Both the position numbers and the translations under genes were made by a program. A DNA stretch of 64,000 bases from Coniella vitis (taxonomy: Eukaryota > Ascomycota > Sordariomycetes > Diaporthales > Schizoparmaceae). The notes beneath the pieces are model-generated. The model was not told where the DNA came from and ran no database searches. It saw nothing but the letters and a program-made list of their open reading frames with translations. The stretch spans positions 2,666,001-2,730,000 of the forward strand of contig WUJK01000002.1 of the NCBI GenBank assembly GCA_011317545.1, written 5' to 3'. Positions 34,780-49,100 of the stretch are shown here, in pieces (within the stretch, counting starts at the first letter, position 1; each line of letters starts with the position of its first letter).

Positions 34780-37700
34780 GGGTAGATATTATATAGGTTT
34801 AAGAGCTATATACGATATATAATATAAGAACTTAAAGGTACCCTACTTATAAGCTTTTCTCGCTAGTAGATAATTAGGGAGGGGATCCGATAGCTTATTA
34901 TAAGGAAAGGCGGTAGGAGTTACTTGGTAATAAGCCCTAGGTCCTAATATATATATAACGGGGTTATAAGCTATATATAAAGTAGTAATAGCCCCTTATT
35001 ATAAGGGACGGACTCTAGCTAGAGATATTAGGGGTCCTTTTAGTTAACGTTTACCGGGCGCTTAAGGAGGATACGGTATTCGATTATATACTAAATAATC
35101 TACCTATATAGAGATAGGTAGTTAGGGGCGATTTTAATATAATTTATACCCCTTATAAGCCGGGTAAGCTTAATAAGAGGGGTAGTAACCGGGTTAAAGA
35201 TTAGGTATTATTTAGAGATATATTCTTTATAAATACCCCGGATATCCCTATATATATCTAAGGGGGGGTCTTTAACCTAATCTTCTTTAATATTCTAAAT
35301 ATAGCTATAGAGGTTATTCTTAACCTATATACTAGCTTTAACTATAAGACCCTTATTATAACTATTAGTAGTAATCCTCTGCTCCCTTAGGAATAACCGG
35401 TATAGCTATAGGTAGATTTATAATCCCTCCCGGCCTTTAAAGGCCTTTTAGAAATAGGGCTAATAGATATACCGCCCCTTTTATAAGCGGAGAGCCCGGC
35501 TTCTCTAAACGATTAAATAGCCTACTTAGATTACCTTTAGGGAAAGGCCCTAGAAGTAGCGGGGCGGTAGCTATAACCCTACTCCCGAGCCCCTTAATAG
35601 GATAATAGGGTAGAGAAGGTATACCGGGCGTATATTAGGGCCCGATATAGTTATCGGACTTATTTAAGGGAGTTCTAGGTAGCTAGGAATACCTTCGAAG
35701 GGGCTATTTAAATATATCGGCGAGCCTTTTAATAGGATAGGATTAATATAATAGCTTTAGATATAGATATCTTTAGGATAGCGGGGTAGTATAAGCTAGC
35801 TATATTATTATAAGCTCCCTTATTATATATAGGGGATAGTATATTATATAAGGACCTTATTAAGAAAGTAAGCCTATTATAGGATAAGATTCTATAGCGG
35901 CTCTTTAGGGATAACGACTTAATTAGGGACCCGCTTAAGGGCTAGGATACTTTTAAAGCCTATTTCTAGTAGGGTTATATAGCTACGCCTAAGGAGGTAG
36001 AGGAATATATTATCCGAGTTAAGTTTACCTTTCCTAGGGTAAACGGTACTTTAGTATCCCTATTAAAGGAGTATTAGGATAATATTAGCCCCCTTTTAGT
36101 TCGGCTTTATAACTATTACCTTATTATAGGTTATTTTCCTCTACCTTAATACCGCGCTAAGGTATCGATATACCCTAAGCCGGGTAAGAGGGATATAGGT
36201 AGCCCTAGGTTATATAAGCCTATTACTCTTCTTTCTACCTTTTCTAAGGGGCTTAAGAGGCTAATTATATATAGGCTCTCCTAGATCCTATTTATTAAAG
36301 GGGTCCTTAACCTATAATACTATAAGGCGTTATTAAAACGCTTTATAATAAACCTTATAGTAATACTTATATATAACGTTAAGCTAATACTCTCCTAAGG
36401 GTAGGTTATTATAATAATAACTAGGGATATATAAGGGGCGTTTAATACCGTCCTCCCTAATAGACTAATTATATAGCTATAAGTCCTTAATTTCTTACTC
36501 CTATTATTAAGTCTAATAACCTTTTTCCTAATAATATAGCTAGTATAAGTCTGCTTAGATAGGTCGATAACGGGTTTCTCCTTAGTAAGATATAATATAC
36601 CTTAGGGCTCGCCTTTCTCGCTAGTACTATATATAATCTACCTCTTTAAACTTATTCTATAAGGTAGTAATAGGTATTTCTATTATACGGACGATATTCT
36701 CTTCCTTTATATATCTAATAGTACGGAGAAAAATATAATATTACTAGAAACGGATATAGCGAGCGTTAATAACTAGGCTTCGAGGAATATAATATAGTTT
36801 ATAGCGGAGAAGATAGAAGTTTTCTACTTTTTAAGGTATAGGGAGGCGGTATAGCCGGCTATTATAATAGGCGGTAGGTATATAAAGCCTATTACTAGTA
36901 TACCCTCCTATTCTAAGGTAGTTAGCTTCCGCTAGCTAGGATTCTAGTTTAATAAGCGTCTTACGGGTAGAAGGTATATTAAGGAAAGGGTTTATAAGAC
37001 GGCGAAGGTTATAGCCTACCTTAGGAGCCTTAGGAAGGTATAGTATAGCCCCCCTACGGCGTCCCTCTATAAGGCGGTTACGGTAATATTTATCCCGATA
37101 CTTATATATACGGCGGACGCTTAGTTTCGACCGGGCTATACGCTTACGATATAACTTAAGAAGGCGGATTAACTATTAATAAAGGGCGCTAAAGGGGTGC
37201 TACCGGCGTAAAGGATAATATATACGATAATAGCCCTTTATAAAGCGGGCCTCCCTATAGCTAAGCTTATACTAAGAGCGGCGGTTCGCCGGGCCGGCTT
37301 ATAATATACTCTATTAGATATAAGGTACCCCCTTTATAAACGGATATACGCTCCTATAGGATATAACCTTAAGGTATTTAATACGCGCCTTATAGACGCT
37401 ATATATAGCTTTCCTATTATACTTAAGCCGGCCCTATTAACCCCCCGGTATCCTAACCGTATTATACTAAACCCTAATATCGGTTACCCTAAGGAGGAAG
37501 TAGCTATACGCTATAATATATAGTATATAACCCTATTACCGGACGTTATAATAATATATATAAACGGCTCTAAGGTTTAGGAGGGACCTAAGCGTAGGGT
37601 AGGCTACGGGTATACTATAGTAAGGGATAGGGTATTCGTTATTATAACTATTAGGGTATTCTATAAATACTTATACGTTTTCGATATTAAGGCGGTTAGG

Positions 37701-38580
37701 GCGCTTATAGGATTATAATTAGCGTTAGAAACGGTACTATTAGTAGTATTTATTTATATAGATAATACCTCGGTTATCTAGGGACTACGGGGTAATACGC
37801 TTATTACCTTATAATAGGCTTTCCGAAGCTTTTAGGCCCTTTACGAATAGTACCTTATAGAGGGACGGTTAGTAACTATCCTTTAGAGCCCTAATTATAT
37901 AGGTATAGCTAGGAACGAGCTTATAGATACCTTTATAAAGAGGGGTATAATACTCTCCCTAGTAGGGCGGGTAGTAAGCCCTATTACCTTAGGTATATAG
38001 ACCTTATATCGAGAGGGAATTAGGAGCTTTAAGAAGATATAGTAGATATATTAATAGGAAGTCTTATTTAGCTAATATAGCGCTTAGGGGCTAAGCTTTC
38101 GTATTATAGTATAGCCGGCCCTTTTGCTAAGCTACTAATAGCTAGCTCTTTTTATAGCTATAAGGATTAGTTATAGCGATTTTAAAGTATATTACTATCG
38201 GTTTAGCCGGCTAGGGATAGGCCGCTATTATAGAACGGGTTATTCTAATAAGCTTTCGCCTCGATATTAGGTATACTATACGGTAGCTAAGCGGAGGTAG
38301 CGGGATTAGCCGGAGGGCCTAGCCGGGCCCCCTAATACCCCTTTCCGCGAAATATATTTATAAAGGGTACTTATAAACTACTAAGCGTAGTCTACCTTCT
38401 TAGAAGTAGTTTATAAAGATTCTCTATAAATAATACCCTTACTATTATATATACGGTAGGTATAATATAATCTATTACTCTATAGGAAAGTAGGTTTAAT
38501 TAGGATCTTATACTACTAGCTATTAGGGTAGTTTATAGCCGTATTATAGGCTATCTAGGGCTAAAGTATATTAAACTATA
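34780..38580 (+). pseudogene. LINE A ORF2 (endonuclease, RT, RNase H) remnant
   Basis: The apurinic-type endonuclease is seen near 35,080-35,130 (VRGDFNIIYTP, with the GDFN motif). In the reverse transcriptase, codons for P-stop-GSPFS at 36,600-36,620 stand where PQGSP is usual (CAG to TAG). FYYTDDILFL at 36,678-36,707 is the catalytic (Y/F)xDD box, in the same frame 29 codons after that stop. RNase H starts near 37,555 (IYINGSK, usually YTDGS). No intact frame survives. Confidence 0.75.
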
Positions 38581-38599
38581 TACGGTTAATTACCTAGTA

Positions 38600-41043
38600 T
38601 ATAGCGTTATTAAGGGCGTATAGTATAGTATAGCGGTCGGCGGGAGTACCTAGGGTAGGGGTAATTAGGCCGGGAAGCAATTATAGTAAGCTTATAGCGC
38701 TAGGGGCATACTCTTACTTATAAGTAATACTAGCGCTAGTAGTAGTAGTAGTAGCTATAATAGCCTAGCGCTAGTATTACTAGAGCTAGTATTATAGCTA
38801 GTACTATTATTATTAGCGGTAGCGGGGTAGGATATAATAGGGGCGCTTTTAGGGCTATATAACCGGCTTTACCTCCTCCTCCGATTTACTAGACGATTCG
38901 GTAAGGCCCTCTGCTAGTACTTTATCGTAGGCCTCCTTAGTTATACGAATAGTAGTATAATAGGGGGTATTATCCTTACCCTCCTATAGGGCGTTATATA
39001 GCTAATAGCTAACGGTTATTAGGTAATTAGCTAGAGGGGTATAGCCCTTATACTAATAGCGCTAGTAGCGGGTATTACCCTCGATATCCTAATAGTTACT
39101 AAGCGATTTACCGGTAATTACCGAGACTAGATACTACTTATAAGGTATATTACGCTAGGTTATAATATAATAGCTATTAGGAGTAGCTTCGCTAGCCTTC
39201 TATATCTTCTTACGCTTAATAGGGGTAATAGGAGTAATAGCCTTACCCTTATTCTTAGTAGTATTAATCTTCTTCTTATTAGTCTTAGCCTTAGGCTAAG
39301 TATTAGTAGTAATAGGAGCGTTAATAGTATAAGTAGTATAAGGAGGATTAGCCTTAATAGGAGCTATTATCTTAATAGCCCTAGCCCTAATATTACTATT
39401 ATTAATAATAGTAGTAGAACGCTACTTCTTAGTAGTAGGAGTACTAATAGGAGTAGAGGTAGGCGTAGGGCGTTTATTATTAGTATTACCGGTAGTAATA
39501 GTACGGGCGATACCGATATTATTATTATTACTATTACTGCTATTACTACTACTATCGTCTATATAGGTACGATTAATATTACTATTAGTAATATAGTTAC
39601 TATCGTCGTTAGCCTTATCCTAATAGGCCTCCTTATTATCCTCCTCGGCGTTATTATTATTAATACGTATATTAGAGGTAAGCTCCTTATTATTAAAGGT
39701 ATCTTCGGCCTATTCCTAGCTATCTTAGAGTAAGTCTACCTCGTTTTCGCTATTAGTATTATCTTTAATACCCTCGATACTACCCTTATCCTTATCCTCG
39801 AGCTTAAGGGTATTATTAAGGGCCTTCTATAGGATATCTTTACCGCCCTTATCTTCGTTATAAACATAGTTATTACTATTAAGTATATTAGTAGTCGGCT
39901 TTATAGCGTTATATAGGAGTACGCTATATATTATAGGGGCGGTGCCCTTCTTAATAGCGGTAGCTTCTATTAGTAAATATACCTATTAATTATAGTTAAT
40001 TAGTAGTATTAGAACTTAGCTTTAGAGTAGTATATTACGCTTATTATACTATTTATATAGATATCTAGTAGGAAGGTTATATTACTTTATAATAGCGTTA
40101 GATATAGTATTTATAGGAGCTTAGGCTAGTTTATATAGATTAATAGGAGTATTATACGTTTCTTAGCTATATAGGTATTAGTAGTATTTACGGTATAGCG
40201 CGCTTTAGCGTATTTAGCTATATAATATTTTGAAATATTAGTAGACTATTATAAGTCTTAGTATTCGATTAGGAAAGGTAGATATATTTACTTCCTTTTT
40301 TAAGAGGTATTATAGTAGTAGTAATAATAGTTATTATAATTAGGATTATAGAGCGGAGTAAAGTATAGTAGCGGCGATAGCTGGTAATACTATTATATTA
40401 CTATATAGTGGATTAAGAAAGGAGGGGGGAGAAGGGAGGAGGAGGAGGGAGTTTAGACGAGCTATAGTAGGCGTAGGAGAAATATAGTAGAGGGCGCTAT
40501 ACCCCTACTATTAATAATAATAGGGGTATAACTAGCTATAATAGCTATTATCTATAACTATAGATAAAGGGCTGGCTATTATTAGTAGAAGGATATATAC
40601 TTTTACAGACTAATAATAGTAGACGCCTTAAGGCATATCTCTAGCGCGTCTTAAGCTACTACTCTATACTACTATAAGGACGTTTACGTTATATTAGCAG
40701 CTTAGTAACTAGCTAGCTCTCTAGTATAGCGCCCTTAGGCTGCTATACTAGTAAGGTTATCGCTAGTATAGTCGACGTATAGTATATATATAGTACGGCT
40801 TCGGAACTAGTCTCGGCCGGCATCTAACGTCTAGTAACTATACGGTAATACGCTAACCTAATAAAAACGTAGCTTTATACGGGCTATACTAATAATATTA
40901 TATAACTCTGCTCTAAGACTAATCCCTAGAGTATTTAGCCTTTAGGACGTAGCTAATACGCTATAAAGCAGCCTTCGGGCTAGGGTTGTATTACGAATGT
41001 ATATGCTGGGTGGGTGTATATACGCTCCTTAGCAGTACGATAG
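38600..41043. repeat. RIP-degraded segment with a decayed minus-strand frame
   Basis: About 2.4 kb after recognisable LINE ORF2. On the minus strand, about 39,700 down to 38,850, a frame shows acidic (EEDNKEAY, NDDSN), then Thr/Pro-rich, then basic (KTNKKKINTTKNKGK; TPIKRKK) stretches, interrupted by TAG codons. The family is not recognised. The part after 40,400 retains more CA and TG than its surroundings. Confidence 0.4.
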
Positions 41044-41132
41044 GCAGTATACGCCGAGATACCCCTTAGGAGGTATGCTAGCGTAACTGGTCCGGCGTTA
41101 ATTTAATTAAATAAATAAATAAATAAATAAAT
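41044..41132 (+). repeat. LINE-type 3' tail with (AAAT)n, copy 1
   Basis: About 90 bp shared with 52,211-52,303, including GTCCGGCGTTAATTTAAT and ending in about six AAAT units. A short simple-repeat tail of this kind is how many fungal non-LTR elements end. It is little affected by RIP (keeps TG and CA). It may be the true 3' end of LINE A. Confidence 0.6.
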
Positions 41133-41149
41133 CTACTTATATTATGATT

Positions 41150-41335
41150 ATATTATAAGCTTATAGGAGTCTCGTTTTATCTTCCTATTTCTTCTTTATA
41201 GCTATTACATATATATATCGAGATATATTAATAATAAAAGGTATCCGGCCTTTACTTTAAATAGGTATTTCGGTATAGTTTTATATATACCTATAATAGT
41301 ATATAAATATTACGTTTATACTACTTCTAAGCTAT
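41150..41335. repeat. Direct repeat flanking LINE C, left copy
   Basis: Similar to 45,335-45,505 in the same orientation; both end in TTTATACTACTTCTAA. Differences are mainly transitions plus small indels. Confidence 0.65.
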
Positions 41336-44300
41336 ATATAATATCTTTCGCCTTCTTATCTTTATTATATTAATATTAAATCGTTACTCTATTTATAATA
41401 GCGCTCTATATAACCGTTATATAAATCTACCTTATATAATCGTTATTATAACCTTATATAAACGCTATAATTCTTATAAATATATATTTCTAGGTTTCTA
41501 TCTTCTTTTTAAGCTCCTTATAATACCTTTATTATCTTAGCTTTCTATCGAATTATACGCTAAGAAATCGTATTAATTCCGCCGGCTTAATATATATATT
41601 CCTTAATCATATACTCTCCGTAGGACTTTAGTATATCCTAATAAAATATATAAATTTACTCTTTTAAAGAGCGAATTTTATTATATATCTTTTTAATTAT
41701 AATTCGTAAATTATATATACGTTATATAATTACTAATAATTTTCTATTATTATCGTATTTATTATAAGAATATTTATATTATCGGTAAACTCTATTATTA
41801 ATATTCCGATTATTTTAAGCTCCTTATATAATAACGAGATATATAATATAAAAAGGATAAGAGATAATAATAATTCTTATAATATTCTTATATATATCTT
41901 TTATAATAAAGATATTATTTTATTAAAATAGAGTATTATTATTGTTTTTAATAAATAGCTTTTAATCTATTATATTACCTATTTAAGGAAACCCTTTTTC
42001 TCTAATATTTTAATTATTCTTTTATATATTATAGAATTAAAAGCCCTTATAAGATATAATTAGAAGAAGGTTATTATTAACTTATAATTCTACGCTATAA
42101 ACGCTATTTTATTAATAATTTAAATTATAAAGATCTATTAAATATGTTATATAATTACGTATTTACTCTTTAAATAATAGCTTATATTCCTCCGCTATAC
42201 TTATAATATAGTTTCTTATCGCTTTCTTTATAATTTTCTTAATATAGCTTAATAATATAATCGGTCGATATATACCGGCCTTTCTCTACTCTTCTTCTAT
42301 TTTCTTTAACTTTTAAAGGACTGATATTCTAACCTTACGGAAATATTATAAGAAGTATACTAATTCAAAACTTATATTTATAATATTTATTAGCGCTTAA
42401 GCTAATACCGGCTTATAAATCTTTAGGAAGTTTATTAGAATATTATCTAATCCGGCTATTTTCTATAATTTAGTATTTTATAGGATCTATATTACTTTTA
42501 TAATATTTATACTTTTATATACCTCGAAGTATATTATATTAAATTCTTCGCCGATATCCGAAAGATTTATTTCGAGGTTTAAGAAGAACTTCGCTATTAG
42601 AATACTATTTTTCCTTTTATATATAATATAAGGTACTTTATCCGAGTCCTTAAGGGAGGGTAATTAAGGGTTCGGTTTTAATAAATAGCTCTTTATTTTA
42701 ACCTATTTCTTAAGGGTTTATAACTTATTTATATTCTATAAAGCCTTTATTATTATATAATATTAGCTCGCTCTTTATATATTTATAATTATTATATTTT
42801 ATATTATTATCTTTTATATTATTATCTTTTTATTTACCTCCCTTATAATATATATACTTAGTATTACGAGAAAGCTATATCTTACCTATTTTATTATAGC
42901 TATTATTTATATTATCTCCCTTATTTATTAAGGGTTTTAGATTCTATAAATAATTACTCTTTTCTTTATTATTTTATTAGCTACCCTATATATCTACTCT
43001 ATTAGTAAATCAGTATAGCGTTCTAGTTATATTAGAGTTTTTATCTCCCTTAGATCCTTAAGAAGGTGATTTATTATTATTTAGATTATTATTAAGTTTA
43101 TATCCTTTTACTTTTAAACTTCTTTTTTTAAAAAGCGGACTTCTTTTATATCTTCTATATAGATGAGCTACGTCTTATAATCTAAATATATTTAATTAAG
43201 TAATATCTTCTATTATTAATCGATATTATTAATTACTTATATAAGGTTTATAATTAGGGGTTATTTTATTCCTTTCCTCTTAATACCTTTATTATACGGT
43301 ATTATTAGATCTAACCGCTATCGCTATATTAATATAAAGAGGTTATTTACTAATACCGATATCCTACCTTCCTTATCTTTTAAGGGATAATATATATTAA
43401 AGTTACCTATTAATATAATATATTCTTATTACTCTATCGATATAAGTTTAGGTAATAGGTATATCTTATATAGGCTAGATTCTAGCTTTAAGTAAACTAT
43501 TTATATCTAAAGCCTCGATTTAAACTTTATTATTACTTAGTTATATCCCGTATACTATTCTTATATTATTAGTTTATAATATTTATATATAAAGATTATA
43601 GCTCTACTATATATATACTTAATTATATAAAATCATTATTATAATTAATATTTAGTTTTTTATAATATTTATCTATAATTCTTATAATAATATTATATCT
43701 AGTTATTCCTCTACTATTGATATTAATTAAGTATATACCCTATTACTTATTATATTCTAAGAAAATATTATAATTATTATAAGGAAAAGGGTTAAGTAGA
43801 ATCTATAATAAAACTACTAAAGTATAGCGTATTATTTAATCTCCCCTTTATAGCGTTTCTTCCCTCGGTAGTATTAATCTCTTCCTTAATATTAGTTAGT
43901 ATACATTCGCTATTCCCCCTACGAATTCGCTATTAAGACGCTATATTAATATACCGACTTCGAACCCTTATATTCGGGATTAATAGATATCTCTCGCCTT
44001 ATCTCTTTATATTAATATTATTAAATAAATCTTTACCTAGGTTATATAACTTCCGTTGCAATTTAAATACTTAGTCTTTAATATATCTTTTAGTAAGGGA
44101 TAATTATATTTTTTCTATTTATATATTATTCTTATATATCGCTTATAGTTAATAACCCTTATATAATAACTTAGAATATAATTATACCTATAATACTTAA
44201 AGTACTATTATATAGCTATATCCTATATATAGAGTTTATAAGTAAAGAGCTATACTCTTTATAGGAGTCCTTCCTTATATATCTTCTTAATAGCTTATAT

Positions 44301-45334
44301 ATCGTTAAGTATAATAATAAATATAGCTTAAGCTATATTATTTCTAGGAGTCTTCGGTTTAAAGTTATTTATACTTTATAAATTCGCTATTTTAATACTT
44401 GAGAGTAGCTCTTTAGGTTAACTTATATATTTTTTAGTTCTTTTATAAGTATTCCTTTCGTAATAACTATATATATTCATTTAGCTTTTATTATATTTTC
44501 GCTAAGAACTATCTTCTCCTAACCTATTTTCTGTTTATATAAGTTTACCCCCTTTTTAAATATAAATATAATATCCTTATTATATAATTACCGTATAGTT
44601 ATTACTTTTTTATTATTAATATTATTATTTACTATTTAAATTAGCTAAACCGGCGTAAGGTTTATTATCGCTTAATTATTATAAATCGTTATTTCTCGGC
44701 TATAACGGGCTAGGACGATTAGCTTTAATTCCTATACGCTTTTACTATTTATTCGGGCCGTTATTACTTATATATTCTAAAGTTATACCGGCTTTATTAT
44801 CTAATACCTTATTAAAGCTTTAGTAATTATTATATCGAGGTTTCCTTATATAATAGCTACGCCTTTATAATAGCTTTATATATTTATATTATAAACTCTT
44901 AATATTTATGTTACTTATTTAGTATTCTTCATACTTAACTTTAGCTTAAAGATATTTCGGATATTATCTTCTACCGATAATTTAACCTACGTTATTAGCT
45001 TTTTATAATATTCTAGTTATATAAACGTTATAGCTATAGCGGTATTATATCCGCCCTATTTATAATTAAGATAGTTAAAATTCTATATAAGTCTTTTATC
45101 CCCCTTATCTATATCTATAGGTATTTCCAACTATATTATCCTTATATTATTATAAGAATAATATTATTTTATTATAATCTTATTATTTATATTATCTTCT
45201 TTTTATAATATGTAGCTATTTATATACCCCTTTTATAATCTCTCGCTTAATATATCTTAAATATATATAAGCTATATTAGTATAGCTCTTATACTAGTTA
45301 CCTTTTTATTTACCTATATTATAATTATATTATA
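41336..45334 (-). mobile_element. LINE copy C, minus strand, RIP-inactivated
   Basis: Read on the minus strand. The endonuclease motif GNFNIYYPL (cf. GDFNxHHPxW) is near 43,410-43,380. RT block KAGIYRPIIL lies near 42,290-42,240, then LIRAFNSI near 42,050 (cf. AFDSV). SLILFILYISLLYKELK and then IEFTDNINIL near 41,870-41,770 is the catalytic box with the second Asp now Asn. The sequence differs from copies A and B, so it is a second LINE family or a distant copy. Boundaries are taken from the direct repeats. Confidence 0.7.
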
Positions 45335-45505
45335 GGTTTATAAGAGTCTTACCTTATCTTCCTATTAATCCTTTATAATTATTATATATAAATTAAAATA
45401 TACTGGTAATAGTAAATACCCGACCTCCGCTTTAAGTAAGTATTTCGATATAGTTTTATATACTCTTATAACCGTATATAGGTATTATATTTATACTACT
45501 TCTAA
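45335..45505. repeat. Direct repeat flanking LINE C, right copy
   Basis: The partner of 41,150-41,335. It stops exactly at the TG that begins the 613-bp repeat, so it was cut there or ends there. Confidence 0.65.
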
Positions 45506-46118
45506 TGTTGGAGGTTATAATATATAATAATAAAGAGGATCGAGGGGCTAAAGAAGAGGGTTAATAGTAGTTATATTATATCGAAGTGCTTGCTTACGTC
45601 TATTGCTATTCCTTTCGTCGGGAGGGAATAGCTATATTTATAGTTATTCTATAGCTATCATCTAGAGCCTTCTATACTTTAATTTATAATATATATTATA
45701 GATCCGTATCTTTAGTTATTCCTATTATTAGGTAGTGGAATAATATATTCTGCCGAGTGGTAAAGTGGTGGTGAAGGCTTACGTAGCTTGAAAAGTCTAC
45801 GTACTTTCTAGAACCTTCTGTTAACGTTATTGCTTACGTAATCAACGTTATATATTCTATATTAGTATATATATATATACTCTATACTAGTTATAATTAT
45901 ATTAGTAATAGCTTATATACTCGTTTAGTTATTAAGATATTAAAAAAAGTTTGTTAAAAGAGACGAATTAGCGTTCTTTAAGCTCTTTTACTTTCTTTAG
46001 CTCTTTTCAAGCTTATTAGAGTATATATATAGCTATAACTTAGTATATATATATATTATAGTATATTATTATATTATAGACTCTCTTATATATTACGTAA
46101 GCGTTCTATAGTCTTATA
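45506..46118 (+). repeat. 613-bp repeat, right copy (LTR-like)
   Basis: Starts TGTTGGAGG and ends GTCTTATA; reverse complement of 31,733-32,345. It retains more TG/CA than the left copy (for example TGTTGG and GCCGAGTGG), so it is less mutated. The flanks TCTAA and AATAT do not match. It sits exactly between the LINE C repeat and the truncated end of LINE B. Confidence 0.75.
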
Positions 46119-49100
46119 AATATAGTACGGTTAAGATACCGGGGGGTAATAGGGCCGGCCTAAATATAATAGGAAAGCCGTATATAGTATCCGTAAGGCG
46201 TATATTAAATACCTTAAGGTTATATCCTATAGGAGTATATATCCGTTTATAAAAGGGGTACCTTATATTTAATAAAGTATATTATAGGCCGGCCTAGCGA
46301 ACCGCTGCTCTTAGTATAAGCCTAGCTATAAGGAGGCCCGCTTTATAAAGGGCTATTACTGTATATACCGTCCTTTATACCGGTAATACCCCTTTAGCGC
46401 CCTTTACTAATAGTTAATCCGCCTTTTTAAACTATACTATAAGTATATAGCCCGGTCGAAACTAAGCGTCCGCTATATATATAAGTATCGGGATAAGTAT
46501 TACTATAACCGCTTTATAAAGGGATACTATAAGGGGGTTATATTATATCTTCCTAAGGCTCCTAAGGTAGGCTATAACCTTTGCTATTTTATAAACCCTT
46601 TCCTTAATATACCTCCTACCCGTAAGATATTTATTAAACTAGAATCCTAATTAGCGGAAGCTAGCTACTTTAGAATAAGAGGGTATACTAGTAATAAGCT
46701 TTATACGCTTACCGCTTATTATAATAGCTAGCTATACCGCCTCCCTACGCCTTAAGAAGTAGAAAACTTCCGTCTTCTCCGCTATAAACTATACTATATT
46801 CCTCGAAGCCTAATCGTTAATACTCGCTATATCCGTTTCTAGTAATATTATATTTTTCTCCGTATTATTAGATATACGAAGGAAGAGAATATCGTCCGTA
46901 TAATAGAAATACCTATTACTACCTTATAGAATAAGTTTAGAGAGGTAGATTATATATAATATTAGCGAGAGAAGTAAGCCCTAAGGTATATTATATCTTA
47001 CTAAAGAGAAACCTATTATCGACCTATCTAAGCGGACTTATACTAATTATATTATTAGGAAGGAGGTTATTAAACTTAATAATAAGAGTAGGAAATTAAG
47101 GATTTATAGCTATACGATTAATCTATTAGGGAGAACGGTATTAAACGCCCCTTATATATTTCTAATTATTATTATAATAACCTACCCTTAGGAGAGTATT
47201 AGCTCGATATTATATATAAATACCGTTATAAGGTTTATTATAAAGCGTTTTAATAATACCCTATAGTATTATAGGTTAAGAACCCCTTTAGTAAGTAGGA
47301 TCTAGGAGAGCCTATATATAATTAGCCTTTTAAGCCCTTTAGAAAAGGTAGAAAGGAGAGTAATAAGCTTATATAACCTAGGGTTATATATATCCCTCTT
47401 ACCTAGCTTAGGGTATATTAATACCTTAGCGTAATACTAAGGTAAAGGAAAATAACTTATAATAAAGTAATAGTTATAAAGCCGAATTAAAAGGGGGCTA
47501 ATATTATCCTAATATTCCTTTAATAAGGATACTAAGGCGCTATTTACCTTAGGAGAGGTAAACTTAACTCGGATAATATACTCCTTTACCTCTTTAGGCG
47601 TAGCTATATAATACTATTAGAAATAGGCTTTAAAGATATCCTAGCCCTTAAGCAGGTCCTTAACTAGGTTATTATCCCTAGAGAACCGCTATAAAATCTT
47701 ATCCTATAATAAGCTCGCTTTCTTAATAAGGTCCTTATATAATATACCGTCCCTTATATAACGGGGGAGCTTATAGTAATATAGCTAGTTTATATTACCT
47801 TATTATCCCGAAGATATTTATATCCGAAGCTATTATATCGATCCTATTCTATTAGAAGGCTTACTAATATATTCGAATAGCCCCCTCGAAAATATTCCTA
47901 GCTATTTAAAACTCCTTCGAGTAAATCCGATAATTATATCGGGCCCTAATATACGCCCGATATACCTCCTCTACCCTATTATCCTATTAAGGAGCTTAGG
48001 AATAGGGTTATAGCTATTACCCCGCTATTTTTAGGGCTTTACCCTAGAGGTAGTTTAAATAGGTTACCTAATCGTTTAGAGAAGCCGGGCTCTCCGCTTA
48101 TAAGAGGGGTAGTATATCTATTAGCCTTATTTCTAAAAGACCTTTAAAGGCCGGGAGGGATTATAAATCTATTTATAGCTATATTAATTATTCCTAGGGG
48201 AGCGGAGGATTACTACCGATAGTTATAATAAGGGTCTTATAATTAGAGCTAGTATATAGGTTAGGAGTAAACTTTATAGCCGTATTTAGAATATTAGAGA
48301 AGATTAGGTTTAAAACCCCCCCTTAGATATATATAGGGACGCCTAGGATACTTATAAAGAATATATCTCTAAATAATATCTAATCTTTAACCCGATTACT
48401 ATCCTTTTCGTTAAGCTTACCTAGCTTATAAGGAGTATAAACTATATTAAAATCGCCCCTAACTATTTATCTCTATATAAATAGATTATTTAGTATATAA
48501 TTAAATACCGTATCCTCCCTAAGCGCCCGATAAACGTTAACTAAAAGGACCCTTAATACCTTTAGCTAAAATCTATCCCTTATAATAAGGGGCTATTACT
48601 ACTTTATATATAGCCTATAACCCCGTTATATATATATTAGGACCCGGGGCTTATTACCGAGTAACTTCTACTACCTTTCCTTATAATAGGCTATCGGATC
48701 CCCTCTTTAGTTATCTACCGGCGAGAAAAGCTTATAAATAAGGTACCTTTAAGTTCTCGTATTATATATCGTATATAGCTCCTAGACCTATATAATATTT
48801 ACCCCTTACTTAATATAAAGTATTAGTAATATAATATAGGTAGACTATTTCTTCCCTATATTTATTTAGGCGATTATAAAAGGAGCCCCTCGGCTATCGG
48901 AAGGGTATATTCTATTTATATATAGGGGGAGTAATAATATTTAAGCCCCCTTAGGAGCTAAGGATTATAACCGTATTATCGTTATCCTTAACTATATCCG
49001 CTAGGGGTATAAGCTCTCTCTTTATAACGGGGCTAGGACCCTCCGGAGGCAGCGTATTAGCCGGGTCGAGCTATAGGCGCTATTATAAGCCTGTCGGCGA

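Larger units (their letters stand above)
32863..38600 (+). mobile_element. LINE copy A (Tad1-like non-LTR retrotransposon), RIP-inactivated
   Basis: The 5' limit is set by the point where similarity to the inverted copy B (46,119-50,735) begins. It contains decayed ORF1 and ORF2 (listed separately) in the order gag-like, endonuclease, reverse transcriptase, RNase H, which is the Tad1-clade layout. Stops are mostly TAG/TAA where Gln or Trp is expected, as CpA-to-TpA mutation produces. The 3' limit is uncertain: recognisable ORF2 ends near 38.6 kb, but a LINE-type (AAAT)n tail stands at 41.1 kb. Confidence 0.8.

Noticed and set aside
31733..46118. The 613-bp repeats as a 5'/3' LTR pair of one retrotransposon
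   Set aside because: They are in inverted, not direct, orientation and enclose unrelated LINEs.
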